A stretch of 64,000 nucleotides of DNA from an uncultured Bacillota bacterium (GTDB lineage: Bacteria > Bacillota > Clostridia > Lachnospirales > CAG-274). The DNA lies in assembly GCA_958426775.1 (NCBI GenBank), contig CATZZP010000012.1, positions 4,820-68,819 on the forward strand, given 5' to 3'. Below the pieces are notes generated by a model, which worked only from the letters and a program-made list of their open reading frames with translations, did not search any database and was not told the DNA's origin. Of the stretch, positions 45,521-54,110 are shown piece by piece (the stretch's first letter is position 1; each line of letters begins with the position of its first letter). A program made the translations under genes and the position numbers.

Positions 45521-46366
45521 ATGGAGCATTATAAAATGTTGGAAAAGGCACTTAAGTCAGTAAGACAAAAAACGGATTTTGTACCTTTATTAGGCATTGT
45601 ATTAGGCTCAGGCTTAGGCGGACTGGCAGATGAAATCAAGACTGTAGCCGTAGCTGACTATAAGGATATAGAGGGCTTTCCCGTATCTACCGTGCCGGGG
45701 CATAAGGGCAGGCTTGTGTTTGGCTACATAGGCAAAACGGCGGTTGTTATTATGCAGGGCAGAGTTCATATGTATGAGGGCTATTCGCCACAGCTTGCTG
45801 TAATGCCTGTAAGGCTTATGGGTATGCTGGGGTGTAAAAATCTCCTTTTGACAAATGCGGCAGGCGGTGTTAATACCTCCTTTAAGCCGGGGGATTTAAT
45901 GGTTATAAGGGACCATATTTCCTGCTTTGTCCCATCTCCCCTTATGGGAGAGAATGTTGATGAGCTTGGTACACGCTTTCCCGATATGTCAAATGTATAC
46001 AATAATGACTTATGCGAAATAATGTTAAAAACGGCTGATAATATTAATTTTACCTTAAGAGAGGGTGTATATTGTCAGCTGACAGGCCCACAGTATGAAA
46101 CGCCTGCGGAGATAAAAATGCTCCGTACCCTCGGTGCCGACGCTGTTGGTATGAGCACCGTTTGTGAGGCAATAGCCGCTGTGCATTGCGGTATAAGGGT
46201 GTGCGGTGTGTCATGTATAACAAACATGGCGGCAGGTATAAGCAAAAATCCTCTGTCCCATAGCGAGGTTCAGAAAACGGCAGATAAAACCTCAAAGGTA
46301 TTCAGGTCACTTGTGAGAGCCTTTGCTGAAAATGTAGGTGATAGTTATGAAAACAAGGCTTTATAA
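45521..46366 (+). CDS. Purine-nucleoside phosphorylase (trimeric type)
   Basis: Phosphorolysis of inosine and guanosine for purine salvage. 281 aa. Signatures: LGSGLGGLADEI (phosphate loop), VPGHKGRLVFGYI, VIMQGRVHMYEGY, LTNAAGGVNTSFKPGDLMV, GPQYETPAEIKML, and GMSTVCEAIAAVHCG. It belongs to the low-molecular-mass trimeric PNP class (PunA/PupG-like). Its last 20 bp overlap the amidohydrolase gene, tying it to nucleoside metabolism. GGAGAGG precedes ATG 45521. Confidence 0.94.
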   Translation: MEHYKMLEKALKSVRQKTDFVPLLGIVLGSGLGGLADEIKTVAVADYKDIEGFPVSTVPGHKGRLVFGYIGKTAVVIMQGRVHMYEGYSPQLAVMPVRLMGMLGCKNLLLTNAAGGVNTSFKPGDLMVIRDHISCFVPSPLMGENVDELGTRFPDMSNVYNNDLCEIMLKTADNINFTLREGVYCQLTGPQYETPAEIKMLRTLGADAVGMSTVCEAIAAVHCGIRVCGVSCITNMAAGISKNPLSHSEVQKTADKTSKVFRSLVRAFAENVGDSYENKAL

Positions 46367-47627
46367 CGGACAAATTTTAACTCTTGAAAAGGACTTTAAT
46401 ATAATTCAGGGTGAAGTATGGATAAATGACAATATAATTGAATATATAGGCGAGCCTAAGGCGGATATGCCTGTATTTGATAAGGAGCTTGATACAGAGG
46501 GTAATTTAATTATGCCCACCTTTAAAAATGCTCACGCTCACTCTGCCATGACCTTTTTGCGTAGCTATGCCGATGACCTGCCTTTGGAGAGCTGGCTCCA
46601 TGACAAGGTTTTTCCTATGGAGGAGCAGAGAAAAGAGGGGGACTGCTATGCCTTTGCAAGGGTTGCCCTTCTTGAATATATAGAGGGCGGTATATCTGCC
46701 TTTATGGATATGTATGCCTTTGAGGAGGAAACTGTTCAGGCGGCACTTGACCTTGGTGTAAGAGTTGCTTTGGCAGGCTCGTTAAATGATTTCACAGGCA
46801 GTATTAAACGAGAAAGAGAGCTTTATAAGAGCTTTAACGGCAAAAATCCTTTAGTGTCAAAGCATCTTGGCTTTCACGCTGTCTATACTACAGGTGAGGC
46901 TTTGTTAAGGGAGTTAAGTGACCTTTCTCATGAGCTAAAGGCACCTATATATACCCATGCTTGTGAAACTAAGGCAGAGGTGGAAAACTGTCTTGCAAAA
47001 ACAGGAAAAACCCCTGTGGAATATATAGACAGCCTGGGCTTGTTTGACTATGGTGGCGGTATATACCATGGTGTATATCTTTCCGAGAAAGAAATTGAAA
47101 TTTTAAAGGAAAAGAATATATGGGTTATAAGCTGTCCTGCTTCAAACTTAAAGCTTGCAAGCGGTATTGCACCCTTGGATAAATTAAGCAGTGCAGGTGT
47201 CAGCCTTGCATTGGGAACTGACGGTGCGGCAAGCAACAACTGTCTTGATATGTTCAGAGAAATGTATCTTGCCACAAGCCTGCAAAAGTACCTTAATATG
47301 GACGCTACAGCTATGGCGGCTGAGAAGGTTCTTTATATGGCAACCGTAGGCAGTGCAAGGGCAATGAGGCTTTATAACTGCGATGTGCTTGCGGCGGGCA
47401 AGGATGCAGACTTAATTGTTATTGACCTAAATCAGCCCAATATGCAGCCTATAAACCATATTGTAAAAAATATTGTATACAGCGGTTCTAAAAAGAATAT
47501 AAAAATGACTATGATAAGAGGAAATATTGTCTATCTGAACGGGGAATTTATTTGTCAGAATAAAGAGAAAATTTTTGAGGAGGCAATAAGAAAAACTACG
47601 GAAATTAAAGGAAGGTGTACCAAATGA
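46347..47627 (+). CDS. Amidohydrolase, SAH/MTA (adenosine) deaminase-like
   Basis: A 426-aa metal-dependent amidohydrolase of the chlorohydrolase/SAH-MTA deaminase group. Metal ligands: NAHAHSAMTFLRS (HxH near residue 60), HACETK with the third His and Glu, GFHAVYTT, and the late Asp in LALGTDGAASNNCLDM. ATG 46347 with AGGTGAT upstream overlaps the PNP end. With PNP next to it, deamination of an adenine nucleoside followed by phosphorolysis is plausible. It may give an alternative SAH/MTA route to mtnN. Confidence 0.86.
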   Translation: MKTRLYNGQILTLEKDFNIIQGEVWINDNIIEYIGEPKADMPVFDKELDTEGNLIMPTFKNAHAHSAMTFLRSYADDLPLESWLHDKVFPMEEQRKEGDCYAFARVALLEYIEGGISAFMDMYAFEEETVQAALDLGVRVALAGSLNDFTGSIKRERELYKSFNGKNPLVSKHLGFHAVYTTGEALLRELSDLSHELKAPIYTHACETKAEVENCLAKTGKTPVEYIDSLGLFDYGGGIYHGVYLSEKEIEILKEKNIWVISCPASNLKLASGIAPLDKLSSAGVSLALGTDGAASNNCLDMFREMYLATSLQKYLNMDATAMAAEKVLYMATVGSARAMRLYNCDVLAAGKDADLIVIDLNQPNMQPINHIVKNIVYSGSKKNIKMTMIRGNIVYLNGEFICQNKEKIFEEAIRKTTEIKGRCTK

Positions 47628-48283
47628 TAACTTACGAGGATATAAAAAATAATACGGAGGTACAGACCTATATACAAAAGGCTGACGAATGCTTAAGCTC
47701 CTTAGGCTATACGGAACATAGCTTTCCTCATGTTACTAAGGTAGCAACTGTGGCGGCTATGATACTTGAAACCATGGGCTACAGTCAGAGGGAAATTGAG
47801 CTTGCAAAGATAGCAGGCTACTTACATGATATAGGTAATGTGGTAAACCGTATGGACCATGCCCAAAGCGGTGCGGTAATGGCATTTCGTATACTTGACC
47901 ATATAGGGGCGGAGCCTATGGATATTGCAGATGTAATCTGTGCTATAGGTAACCACGACGAGGGTACGGCTGTACCTGTAAATCCTATATCTGCCGCCCT
48001 TATCCTTGCAGATAAAAGCGATGTACGCTATACAAGGGTAAGAAATACGGATTTTGCTACCTTTGACATACACGACAGGGTAAACTACTCTGTTAAGAAA
48101 AGTGACCTTGTTATAAATGAGGATAAAACAGAGGTTCACTTACAGCTTTATATTGATACGGAGTTTTGCTCCGTAATGGATTATTTTGAAATTTTTATGG
48201 GGCGTATGATTTTATGCAAAAAGGCGGCACAAAGGCTTAATTTAAGGTTTAGACTTTATGTAAACGGACAAAAGCTTCTGTAG
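47624..48283 (+). CDS. HD domain phosphohydrolase
   Basis: A 219-aa HD-domain protein. Ligands: SFPHVTKVATVAAMILE, LHDIGNVVNRMDHAQSG with the HD pair, IGNHDEGTAVPVNPI, and ILADKSDVRY. This is the RelA/GGDEF-distal type HD fold common in Clostridia. ATG 47624 overlaps the amidohydrolase stop (ATGA) and is preceded by GGAAGGTG. Likely acts on a nucleotide, consistent with its salvage neighbours, but the substrate is not proven. Confidence 0.85.
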   Translation: MITYEDIKNNTEVQTYIQKADECLSSLGYTEHSFPHVTKVATVAAMILETMGYSQREIELAKIAGYLHDIGNVVNRMDHAQSGAVMAFRILDHIGAEPMDIADVICAIGNHDEGTAVPVNPISAALILADKSDVRYTRVRNTDFATFDIHDRVNYSVKKSDLVINEDKTEVHLQLYIDTEFCSVMDYFEIFMGRMILCKKAAQRLNLRFRLYVNGQKLL

Positions 48284-48379
48284 GAGATAATTGTAAAAGA
48301 TAAAATTATTGAGATATACAATTTTTAAAAATCGGTAAAATGCTGACAAAGCTTGTAACCTATAAGAATGAGGTAAATT

Positions 48380-48865
48380 ATGGCTAAGGATAAAAATATA
48401 AAAACAAATGCTATGCGTATTTTAGACAGCATGAAAATAAAATATGAGGTAAAATCCTACGAGTGTGATGAATTTATTGATGGTATAAGCGTTGCAAAAA
48501 AACTTAATCAAAACCCCGAGCAGTGCTTTAAAACCCTTGTAACCCAAGGTAAAAGCGGCGGTTACTATGTTTTTGTACTGCCTGTAGCAGAGGAGCTTGA
48601 TTTTAAGCTTTGTGCAAAATCCGTAGGCGAGAAATCCGTTGAAATGATACACGTTAAGGATATAAATAAAATTACGGGCTATATAAGAGGCGGCTGTACC
48701 TCTGTAGGTATGAAAAAGCAGTACCCTACGGTTATACATGAGAGTGCTTTAAATTTTGACACAATTATGGTAAGTGCAGGTAAAATAGGTATGCAGTTAA
48801 TTTTAAGCCCCCGGGATTTAATTAAGGCAACTAACGGCAAAGCCGATAACATTATAATGAGGTAA
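48380..48865 (+). CDS. ybaK: Cys-tRNA(Pro)/Cys-tRNA(Cys) deacylase YbaK
   Basis: Trans-editing factor that clears Cys-tRNA(Pro). 161 aa, single YbaK domain. The conserved Lys is in QCFKTLVTQG, and the GGCTSVGMKKQYPTVI and SAGKIGMQLILSP segments are diagnostic. GAGGT precedes the start. It is followed after 3 bp by a tRNA-dihydrouridine synthase gene, so both tRNA-quality genes are in one unit. Confidence 0.94.
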   Translation: MAKDKNIKTNAMRILDSMKIKYEVKSYECDEFIDGISVAKKLNQNPEQCFKTLVTQGKSGGYYVFVLPVAEELDFKLCAKSVGEKSVEMIHVKDINKITGYIRGGCTSVGMKKQYPTVIHESALNFDTIMVSAGKIGMQLILSPRDLIKATNGKADNIIMR

Positions 48866-48868
48866 TTT

Positions 48869-49825
48869 ATGGAGATTTATCTTGCACCCCTTGAGGGTAT
48901 AACAGGCAGTCTTTTCAGGTCAATACAGTTAAAGCATTTCGGGGGAGTGGATAAATACTTTACTCCCTTTATTTCTGCTACGGGAAAGGCTGTTTTAACA
49001 CCTAAAATATTAGATGAAATTTTGCCTGAAAAAAATGAAGGTCAATATTTAGTACCTCAGATTTTAACCAAGTCATCGGAGGCATTTATCTTTATGTGTA
49101 AAGCTCTGGAGCAATACGGCTATAAGGAGTTTAACCTTAATTTAGGCTGTCCTTCGGGTACGGTTACCGCTAAGGGCAAGGGTTCGGGTTTTCTTGCTCA
49201 TAAAGAGGATTTAGACAGATTTTTAGAGGAGATTTTTAAATCCCCCTACAGCATTTCAGTTAAAACAAGAATAGGCTACGAAACCCCTGAGGAGTTTTAT
49301 GAGCTTTTGGCAATTTATAATAAGTATCCCTTAAAGGAGCTTATAATTCATCCCCGCACAAGACAAGATATGTATAAAAATACACCAAAGCTTGAAGTTT
49401 ATACCTATGGAGAAAAGAACAGCAGGGCTGAGGTCTGTTATAACGGGGATATTTTTAATATAATGGACTATAACAGGTTTTCGGACAGCTTTCCCCATAC
49501 AAAAAAACTTATGATCGGCAGAGGTGTAATTACAGACCCTTCCTTTCCCGCTGTGTTAAAGGGCGGAAATAAGGCTGATAATAAGGCATTAAGGGACTTT
49601 ACCTTTGACCTTTATTACAGCTATAAAGAGGTTTTGCCGGGCAGTATACCTCTTTTGCATAAAATGAAGGAGCTTATGAGCTATATGCTTATGGGCTTTG
49701 AGGACTGCGGCAAAACAGGTAAAAAAATAAAAAAGTCAAAATCTCCGAGTGAGTTTGAATATGCTTTGGAGGAATTGTTTTATACAGGAAAATTATTATC
49801 AATACCGCAACTTAAAAATTCTTAA
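48869..49825 (+). CDS. dus: tRNA-dihydrouridine synthase
   Basis: FMN-dependent reductase that makes dihydrouridine in tRNA. 318 aa. It begins IYLAPLEGITGSLFR, typical of Dus. The catalytic Cys lies in NLNLGCPSGTVTAKGKGSGF; SVKTRIGYE and IIHPRTRQDMY bind FMN and the substrate uracil, and IGRGVITDP contacts phosphate. Which Dus subtype is present is unclear. It starts 3 bp after ybaK. Confidence 0.92.
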   Translation: MEIYLAPLEGITGSLFRSIQLKHFGGVDKYFTPFISATGKAVLTPKILDEILPEKNEGQYLVPQILTKSSEAFIFMCKALEQYGYKEFNLNLGCPSGTVTAKGKGSGFLAHKEDLDRFLEEIFKSPYSISVKTRIGYETPEEFYELLAIYNKYPLKELIIHPRTRQDMYKNTPKLEVYTYGEKNSRAEVCYNGDIFNIMDYNRFSDSFPHTKKLMIGRGVITDPSFPAVLKGGNKADNKALRDFTFDLYYSYKEVLPGSIPLLHKMKELMSYMLMGFEDCGKTGKKIKKSKSPSEFEYALEELFYTGKLLSIPQLKNS

Positions 49826-49956
49826 AATTGTCTGATAACTTTAGCGTTTTTAATAATTTAGTTATGCAAATTATCTTGCTAATTATGGTATATTATGCTA
49901 TAATTATTAAAAAATGTAAAAAAATATAAGTTGAACGGAGTAAAGGAGGGAAATGT

Positions 49957-50895
49957 ATGCTTAAAGGATTTTGTGCATTTTTATTGTCTGCCGTATGTGT
50001 TCTTGGTGCTGTTAACTTTTGTATTGCACAGGAAAGTACAGAGGATGCCTTGCAATCTGCGGAGAGCTATGGCATTTCAAGCCAGGTGTTTGACAGACAG
50101 CTGGGTATGTACAAACAGTCTATGGGTACAGGTCTGGAGTTTCTTTCCTCAGTGCCTAACGGTGCTGTGGTAAGAGATGGTGTGTACTTTGACATTCCTT
50201 CAAATATTTCCGTAAGCCTTGAGTGTGACGGTACAGCCGTACCCTTTGCCAATTGTACGCCTATTACAAAGCAGGGCTATTACATAATGCGTCTTAGTGC
50301 AAATGATTTTTATACAAATGAAGTTATAAACAGTGCTTTCATGTTCAGAATATCCCTGCCTCCCGATAATAGGGTTAAGGTGCAGGGATATGCTTATCCG
50401 AGGGTTAGCTGCAGGGCAGAAATAACATCTGACGGTGATTTATACAGATATATGCTGCCTAATTACAAAAGCTTTTTTACAAGTGTACCCTTTTATGGTG
50501 CTGAGGTTGAAAGTGCTGTTTTTGTATTGCCTCAAAATGTGGGATATTCCTTAAAGCACAACGGTCAGGTTATTGCCCTTGTGGACAATAAAGCATATAC
50601 CCAAAGCGGTGAATACAGCCTTACCGTTATAGCTAACAGCTACGGTAAAAGCGATGGCTATGAAGCCGTTTATGAAACTGTGCTTTCTTTTACCATACCC
50701 GGTGAGGAGGTCTATGAGGAAAGTGTTGAGGATTATGAGGATACATATTACCCTGAGGAGGATTTACCTGAAATAAGTCAGGTAACAGAGGAGGAAGTAA
50801 GCACAGAGGCAGAGCCTGTGCAGGATATACTGCTTGAAAGCTTTTTTGACTCTGTAGGCTTATATTCAGAGAGCTTCAGCAACGGTGATGCTTGA
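49957..50895 (+). CDS. Secreted protein of unknown function
   Basis: A 312-aa exported protein. The signal peptide is about residues 1-24 (LSAVCVLGAVNFCIAQ). The body has beta-rich Ig-like segments (VYFDIPSNISVSLECDG; YSLKHNGQVIALVDNKAYT, ending YSLTVIAN), followed by an acidic Glu-rich C-terminal tail (about 235-290). No cell-wall anchor is visible. AAAGGAGGG precedes ATG 49957. A 46-aa frame overlaps its end. I do not recognise the family. Confidence 0.75.
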   Translation: MLKGFCAFLLSAVCVLGAVNFCIAQESTEDALQSAESYGISSQVFDRQLGMYKQSMGTGLEFLSSVPNGAVVRDGVYFDIPSNISVSLECDGTAVPFANCTPITKQGYYIMRLSANDFYTNEVINSAFMFRISLPPDNRVKVQGYAYPRVSCRAEITSDGDLYRYMLPNYKSFFTSVPFYGAEVESAVFVLPQNVGYSLKHNGQVIALVDNKAYTQSGEYSLTVIANSYGKSDGYEAVYETVLSFTIPGEEVYEESVEDYEDTYYPEEDLPEISQVTEEEVSTEAEPVQDILLESFFDSVGLYSESFSNGDA

Positions 50896-51028
50896 AACCG
50901 CAGGCACCTTTGATTTAGACAGTGAGCTTGACTTATACTTCAGTGGCTTGGGTAAGGTCAGGTTTGAGTTTTCGGGGCAAAGTGATGTTGTTGAAATAGG
51001 CCGTACTATAGGCGGATTTATTTTATAA
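50888..51028 (+). CDS. Small 46-aa protein overlapping the secreted-protein gene
   Basis: Starts at ATG 50888, overlapping the previous stop by 8 bp in the +1 frame. It begins MLETAGTFDLDSEL, continues with GKVRFEFSGQSDVVEIGRTI and ends GGFIL. The start has no separate ribosome site and could be translationally coupled. It could equally be the original C terminus of the secreted protein, split off by an indel. Codon use matches the neighbours. Function unknown. Confidence 0.45.
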   Translation: MLETAGTFDLDSELDLYFSGLGKVRFEFSGQSDVVEIGRTIGGFIL

Positions 51029-51107
51029 TTTATATTTGTCGTAATTTTAAAGGGATAAAACCTAAATTGACTTTGGACAAATCAAAACGAGTTCATCGAT
51101 AGCCAAA

Positions 51108-51135
51108 AAACCCTGCTTCAAGCAGGGTTTTTTGT
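51108..51135. terminator. Bidirectional terminator between convergent genes
   Basis: AAAACCCTGCTT / AAGCAGGGTTTT stem with A run on the left and T run on the right; serves both the secreted-protein gene and the LysR gene. Confidence 0.88.
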
Positions 51136-51136
51136 A

Positions 51137-52033
51137 TTAATTGCTCCGATAAAGCTTTTCTACTGTTTCAACAAACTTAAACACATCCTTTGGAGCGTCA
51201 AAAGAATATAACAGACCGTAAGGTATACTGTAGTCCCAGTTTACGGGTATGGAAACAAGCCCGGGGTGTACGTCCTGCCAGCACTCTATAGTCAGAAGAA
51301 CCTTATCTGTTTCTGCACAGCGGTTAAATACCGACATATCGTAAAAATGGGGAGTATCCTCTAATTTAATCTGAGGGTGATTTCTTTCAAGGTCATTTCT
51401 TAAAAAATCATTTACTCCTGAATCTCCTCGCTTTACCATCATAAGTGTTTCGCCGTATAATTCATTAATCTCAATGAGGCTTTTTTTTGCAAGGCGGTGT
51501 TCTCTTGACACGGCAATCATCTTTTTGTATCTTCCTAAAGGTAGAAAATTACAGCGTGAAAGCCATGCCTTTGAGTCACATACACCTATAAGAAAATCAA
51601 ACTTTTTGCCTAGCTTTTCAATTTCGGAAAGTATGCCCTCATGGTAATCCTCAAAGGGTACAAGGTGCAGCTTGTATTGGGGAAACTCGTGGTTCACACG
51701 ATACCATACGTCCATAAAGGGCTTTGCAGGGTTTAAAAGTGAGGTGCCTACACAAAAGGTGGTGTCATAGTCAAGCAGGCTTGCTTTTGCCTCTGCAACA
51801 GCCTTTTGGGAATAATCTATAATAAACTTTGCATTGCGGTAGATAATTTCCCCTGCCGGTGTTAATTTTATCCCTGTGGGGGTTCGCTCCGTCAGCTTTA
51901 TATCAAGGTGGTTCTCAAGTGTGTTTATTTGCTTCATAACAGCAGTGGGAGATATATACAACAGCTGTGCCGCCTTTGCAAAGCTGCCATGGTCTGCAAC
52001 TGCAATAAAGGTATTAAGCATTGGGTTGTACAT
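51137..52033 (-). CDS. LysR family transcriptional regulator
   Basis: A 298-aa regulator. The N-terminal winged helix is NTFIAVADHGSFAKAAQLLY then SPTAVMKQINTLE (residues 6-40); the C-terminal periplasmic-binding-like effector domain covers about 88-295. I chose ATG 52033 because the AAGGAGG site lies 6 bp upstream; the ATG at 52039 abuts the site. It is transcribed away from the flavodoxin operon, the usual layout for a LysR regulator and its target, so it probably controls that redox operon. Effector unknown. Confidence 0.92.
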   Translation of the reverse strand: MYNPMLNTFIAVADHGSFAKAAQLLYISPTAVMKQINTLENHLDIKLTERTPTGIKLTPAGEIIYRNAKFIIDYSQKAVAEAKASLLDYDTTFCVGTSLLNPAKPFMDVWYRVNHEFPQYKLHLVPFEDYHEGILSEIEKLGKKFDFLIGVCDSKAWLSRCNFLPLGRYKKMIAVSREHRLAKKSLIEINELYGETLMMVKRGDSGVNDFLRNDLERNHPQIKLEDTPHFYDMSVFNRCAETDKVLLTIECWQDVHPGLVSIPVNWDYSIPYGLLYSFDAPKDVFKFVETVEKLYRSN

Positions 52034-52110
52034 AGGCATCCTCCTTCAGGGTATAAACTTTTGGTTTTTACTATAATAACATATGGGATATTCTCTGTCA
52101 AATTTTTGTA

Positions 52111-52119
52111 TGGTATAAT
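52111..52119 (+). promoter_or_regulatory. Extended -10 promoter element upstream of the hairpin-rich leader
   Basis: TGG-TATAAT (TATAAT at 52114-52119) with a weak -35; reads towards the flavodoxin operon through the hairpin region. A second similar motif, TGG-TACAAT, lies at 52267-52275, nearer the gene. Confidence 0.55.
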
Positions 52120-52120
52120 A

Positions 52121-52271
52121 TACACAAGTAAACTTGTGTACGGAAACAGTAAACTGTTTCCCTGTAGATGCCGCTACAGATTATACTTGCTATTCGCAAT
52201 TGAAAATTGCTCATACCATGTCGCAGGAAATAACCGCCCTTCGGGTGCTTATTTCCTTTGCTCCTATGGTA
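52121..52271 (+). repeat. Cluster of five stem-loops (possible small mobile or structured RNA element)
   Basis: Consecutive palindromes: TACACAAG/CTTGTGTA (loop TAAA, 52121-52140), GGAAACAG/CTGTTTCC (loop TAAA, 52142-52161), CTGTAG/CTACAG (52162-52179), GCAATT/AATTGC (52196-52210), and a long arm with outer TACCAT/ATGGTA (52214-52271) and inner GGAAATAA/TTATTTCC capped by CCCTTCGGG. The block is flanked by near-direct repeats TATGGTATAATA and TATGGTACAATA. Confidence 0.7.
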
Positions 52272-52299
52272 CAATACAAATATAAAGGGAGGCGTGTGT

Positions 52300-52815
52300 A
52301 TGTCTGATAAGCTTATTGCATTTTACTCAAGGGCAGATGAAAACTATGTAAGGGGTATGCTCAAAAACCTTACTGTCGGCAATACGGAAATTGTGGCTGA
52401 CATAATCGCAGAGTTTACAGGGGCCGATCTATTTAAAATAGAGCAGTCAGACGAGTATTCTAAGAATTATAACGAATGTATTGAACAGGCAAGAAGGGAC
52501 CAAAGACTCAATGCCAGACCAAAGCTTAAGGAATACCTTGAGAATATTGATAACTACAAGGTAATATATCTGGGGTTTCCCAATTACTGGGGTACAATGC
52601 CTATGGCGGTGTTTACATTTTTAGAGAGCCTTGACTTTGGCGGAAAAATAATAAAGCCCTTTTGCACTCACGAGGGTAGCGGCTTTGGTAACAGCATAGC
52701 AGATATAAAAAGGCTTTGTCTCTCAGCAAAGATAGAAAACGGTTTTACAATTATAGGAGGTAATGCGGAAGGTGCAAAGCAGGATATTGAAAAATGGCTT
52801 AGGAAAGGAAAGTGA
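52300..52815 (+). CDS. Flavodoxin family protein
   Basis: A 171-aa FMN-binding electron carrier of the long-chain flavodoxin type (flavodoxin_4-like). LIAFYSRADENYVRG is the phosphate-binding start, with YKVIYLGFPNYWGTMPMAV and FCTHEGSGFGNSI as the other FMN loops. AAAGGGAGG precedes ATG 52300. First gene of a redox operon with cupin, CMD-like, FMN reductase and aldo/keto reductase genes; its stop overlaps the cupin start. Confidence 0.88.
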   Translation: MSDKLIAFYSRADENYVRGMLKNLTVGNTEIVADIIAEFTGADLFKIEQSDEYSKNYNECIEQARRDQRLNARPKLKEYLENIDNYKVIYLGFPNYWGTMPMAVFTFLESLDFGGKIIKPFCTHEGSGFGNSIADIKRLCLSAKIENGFTIIGGNAEGAKQDIEKWLRKGK

Positions 52816-53225
52816 TGGGTATGAAGGAGTTAAGTGTATTTCCCGTAGGCAATACTAATGATGAATATGCACGGTATTTTATAGGGCAAAGCTATCTTAA
52901 TATGCTTTCAACTGAGCAGGTGCCAATAGGCAACGTAACCTTTGAACCGGGCTGTCGCAATAACTGGCATATTCACCATGCAGACAAGGGCGGTGGTCAG
53001 ATACTGCTTGTTGCGGCAGGTGAGGGTTGGTATCAGGAATGGGGTAAAGCTCCCGTAAGGCTTAAAGGCGGAGATGTTGTAAATATCCCTCCAAATGTAA
53101 AGCATTGGCATGGTGCCGCTGCCGATTCATGGTTTCAGCATCTTGCCGTAGAGGTACCGGGTGAAAATGCAAGGAATGAATGGTGCGAACCTGTTTCCGA
53201 TGAGGAATATAAAAAACTAAGCTGA
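52815..53225 (+). CDS. Cupin domain protein
   Basis: A 136-aa single-cupin protein. Motif 1 is NNWHIHHADKGGGQILLVAAGEG with the metal histidines HxH and the Glu/Gln position; motif 2 is GDVVNIPPNVKHWHGAAAD. This form, next to carboxymuconolactone-decarboxylase-like and aldo/keto reductase genes, is frequent in Clostridia. ATG 52815 with AGGAAAGG 6 bp upstream is chosen among three close starts. The metal and reaction are not known. Confidence 0.86.
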   Translation: MGMKELSVFPVGNTNDEYARYFIGQSYLNMLSTEQVPIGNVTFEPGCRNNWHIHHADKGGGQILLVAAGEGWYQEWGKAPVRLKGGDVVNIPPNVKHWHGAAADSWFQHLAVEVPGENARNEWCEPVSDEEYKKLS

Positions 53226-53234
53226 GGTGATTTT

Positions 53235-53558
53235 ATGAAAAAGGTAACTGCAGGAAGGGATGAGCTTGGCAGCTTTGCTCCCAAGTTTGCACAGCTTAAC
53301 GATGATGTTCTTTTTGGTGAGATATGGTCAAGGGAAGAAAGCTTATCAGCAAGGGACAGGAGTATTGTTACCGTAACAGCACTTATGTCAAGCGGAATTT
53401 TGGACAGCTCCTTAAGGCATCATCTTGAAAAAGCAAAAAGTAACGGTATAAGCCGAGAAGAAATAGCGGAAATCATTACTCATGCAGCATTTTATGCGGG
53501 TTGGCCTAAGGCATGGGCGGCATTTCGTTTAGCTAAGGAAATCTGGGAGGAAAATTAA
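53235..53558 (+). CDS. Carboxymuconolactone decarboxylase family protein
   Basis: A 107-aa AhpD-like all-helical protein. SLSARDRSIVTVTALMSSGI and LRHHLEKAKSNGISREEIAEI are the family blocks, and THAAFYAGWPKAWAAF is the C-terminal signature. The CxxC of peroxidase-type AhpD members is absent, so a peroxidase role is unlikely. It probably works with the adjacent cupin protein; fusions of these two domains are known in other bacteria. Confidence 0.9.
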   Translation: MKKVTAGRDELGSFAPKFAQLNDDVLFGEIWSREESLSARDRSIVTVTALMSSGILDSSLRHHLEKAKSNGISREEIAEIITHAAFYAGWPKAWAAFRLAKEIWEEN

Positions 53559-54095
53559 ATGAAAAACATACTTATTATTTCAGCAAGTCCCAGAAAAGGC
53601 GGAAACTCCGATATTTTATGCGAACGCTTTGCAGAGGGTGCAGGCGAAAAGGGACATAAGGTGGAAAAGGTCTTTTTGGCCTCAAAAAATATCGGCTATT
53701 GTCTTGGTTGCGGGGGTTGTAATTCTTCAAATAAATGTGTACAAAAGGACGATATGGCTGAAATCCTTGACAAAATGGTTAAGGCTGATGTTATTGTACT
53801 GGCTACACCTGTATATTTTTACTCTATGGACGGACAGCTGAAAACCTTTATTGACAGAACGGTGCCGAGATATACCGAAATCAGCAATAAGGACTTTTAT
53901 TTTATTATGACTGCGGCAGATACCCATAAGGACAATTTAAAACGAACCTTAGAGGGCTTAAGGGGCTTTACTCAGGATTGCCTTGAAGGTGCTGAGGAGG
54001 CAGGCGTTATCTACGGCACAGGTGCTTGGAATATTGGAGAAATAAAAAATACACCTGCATATAATCAGGCGTACGAAATGGGAAAGCAAATATAA
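53559..54095 (+). CDS. NADPH-dependent FMN reductase-like flavoprotein
   Basis: A 178-aa flavodoxin-fold oxidoreductase. ISASPRKGGNSDILCERF binds the FMN phosphate. CLGCGGCNSSNKCVQKDDM is a Cys cluster (CxxCxxC...C) typical of iron-sulfur flavoprotein-like reductases, and ATPVYFYSMDGQLKTFIDR is the FMN ring loop. It follows the CMD gene without a gap (1 bp between stop and ATG). It likely supplies or accepts electrons for the operon partners. Confidence 0.9.
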   Translation: MKNILIISASPRKGGNSDILCERFAEGAGEKGHKVEKVFLASKNIGYCLGCGGCNSSNKCVQKDDMAEILDKMVKADVIVLATPVYFYSMDGQLKTFIDRTVPRYTEISNKDFYFIMTAADTHKDNLKRTLEGLRGFTQDCLEGAEEAGVIYGTGAWNIGEIKNTPAYNQAYEMGKQI

Positions 54096-54110
54096 AAGGG
54101 AGGTTTATTT

